From NCBI GenBank assembly GCA_028583405.1, contig CM053263.1, forward strand, positions 5,809,804 through 5,873,803: DNA of 64,000 nt. The letters are read 5' to 3'. This DNA comes from Pogonophryne albipinna (Eukaryota; Chordata; Actinopteri; Perciformes; Artedidraconidae). Numbering within the stretch: position 1 is the stretch's first letter; the number at the start of each line of letters is the position of its first letter. A model generated the notes under the pieces. It did not search any database, was not told the DNA's origin, and saw only the letters and a list, made by a program, of their open reading frames with translations. The translations under genes and the position numbers were made by a program. Shown piece by piece: positions 63,385 through 64,000 of this stretch.

Positions 63385-64000
63385 TCAGGTTTCTCCTGCT
63401 TGTTATGCTAATGTAACATATATGACTGGAATGAGTCCCAGCATGGGTAATCACAAGTTCATATGCGGCTTAAATCAATTGCAGACCAACTACTCATACC
63501 TACCATAATGATCTCTGCATACTAATGTTCTGTTTTGATCAGAAAATGAATACTTTATTTGACAAGACTGCTAATAGGATGTGTATTATGTCATGTGTAT
63601 TGATGGTTTGAAGTACATTTTGCAGTCATGTATTATAGCGGTTTCTATATGCAGCCTCTGGTACGTGAAAGAACAACACAGTGGATTTTTTTTAAGGCAT
63701 GAATGCCAGGAGAAAAGGTTTCCGCCTGACAGAAATGTTAAAGTAATTCTATCCATAGGCATGACAGAATGGCACCTCCATTTTTCAGTCTATTAGCGGC
63801 ACTCAGGGTGCAGAACTACACAATGCAATTTCTGAACTTTTCTATTGGACACATTCAAAAGTCCAGAAGGGGCTCGACTAAAGCACACTCTCTCCTCCTC
63901 ATTTATTCACAGCATTCCTGAGGAGAACACTCGATTGACTGTGCAGATGTACTTCCTCATAACTACTAGAACATTCAGCATTTATCAGACATAACCTCTG
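63385..64000. other. intergenic DNA at the window end
   Basis: I see no gene, RNA or clear repeat here. Confidence 0.5.

Overview
The window is nuclear DNA from a ray-finned fish, most likely a percomorph teleost. The evidence is intron-split vertebrate genes, (CA)n microsatellites, hAT/Tc1/TTAA-type MITEs, a tRNA-derived fish SINE, fish-type LINE fragments and a tyrosine-recombinase retroelement. Nothing prokaryotic is present.

Two protein-coding genes can be supported, both on the minus strand. fam180a (three coding exons, 531-5943) encodes a small predicted secreted protein of 167 aa. mtpn (myotrophin, four coding exons, 43357-61159) encodes the standard 118-aa ankyrin-repeat protein. From memory, the order and orientation match human chromosome 7q33 (SLC13A4-FAM180A-MTPN-CHRM2), so this is conserved microsynteny. 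The two genes are not known to act in a common pathway.

Layout: 1-304 is the end of a TTAA-flanked MITE. 531-5943 is fam180a, whose 4.6-kb first intron holds degenerate fish repeats. 5944-25957 is gene-free intergenic DNA with one complete hAT element (23302-24071). 25958-36470 is a dense transposon nest: a Tc1-like MITE; the 3' part of a tyrosine-recombinase (DIRS/Ngaro-like) element broken by a LINE; a 4.8-kb THAP-bearing inverted-repeat element with a hAT element nested inside it; and a second, related repeat carrying its own MITE. 36480-42114 is gene-free. 42115-43356 is the probable mtpn 3' UTR. mtpn intron 3 (43444-58396, 15 kb) is a second nest with a LINE, a TTAA MITE, a Harbinger-like MITE and at least seven hAT-type insertions or remnants, most of them with perfect or near-perfect 8-bp target duplications. 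Upstream of mtpn (61160 onward) lie a promoter with ETS/YY1-like motifs, intergenic DNA and one solo-LTR-like repeat.

The most unusual structure is a composite hAT element at 45467-47593. Exactly at its 3' terminus it carries a 391-bp, almost identical copy of single-copy-looking DNA from 38191-38581, followed by a second copy of the element's last 220 bp. It looks like a recent templated-insertion (template-switch) repair scar.
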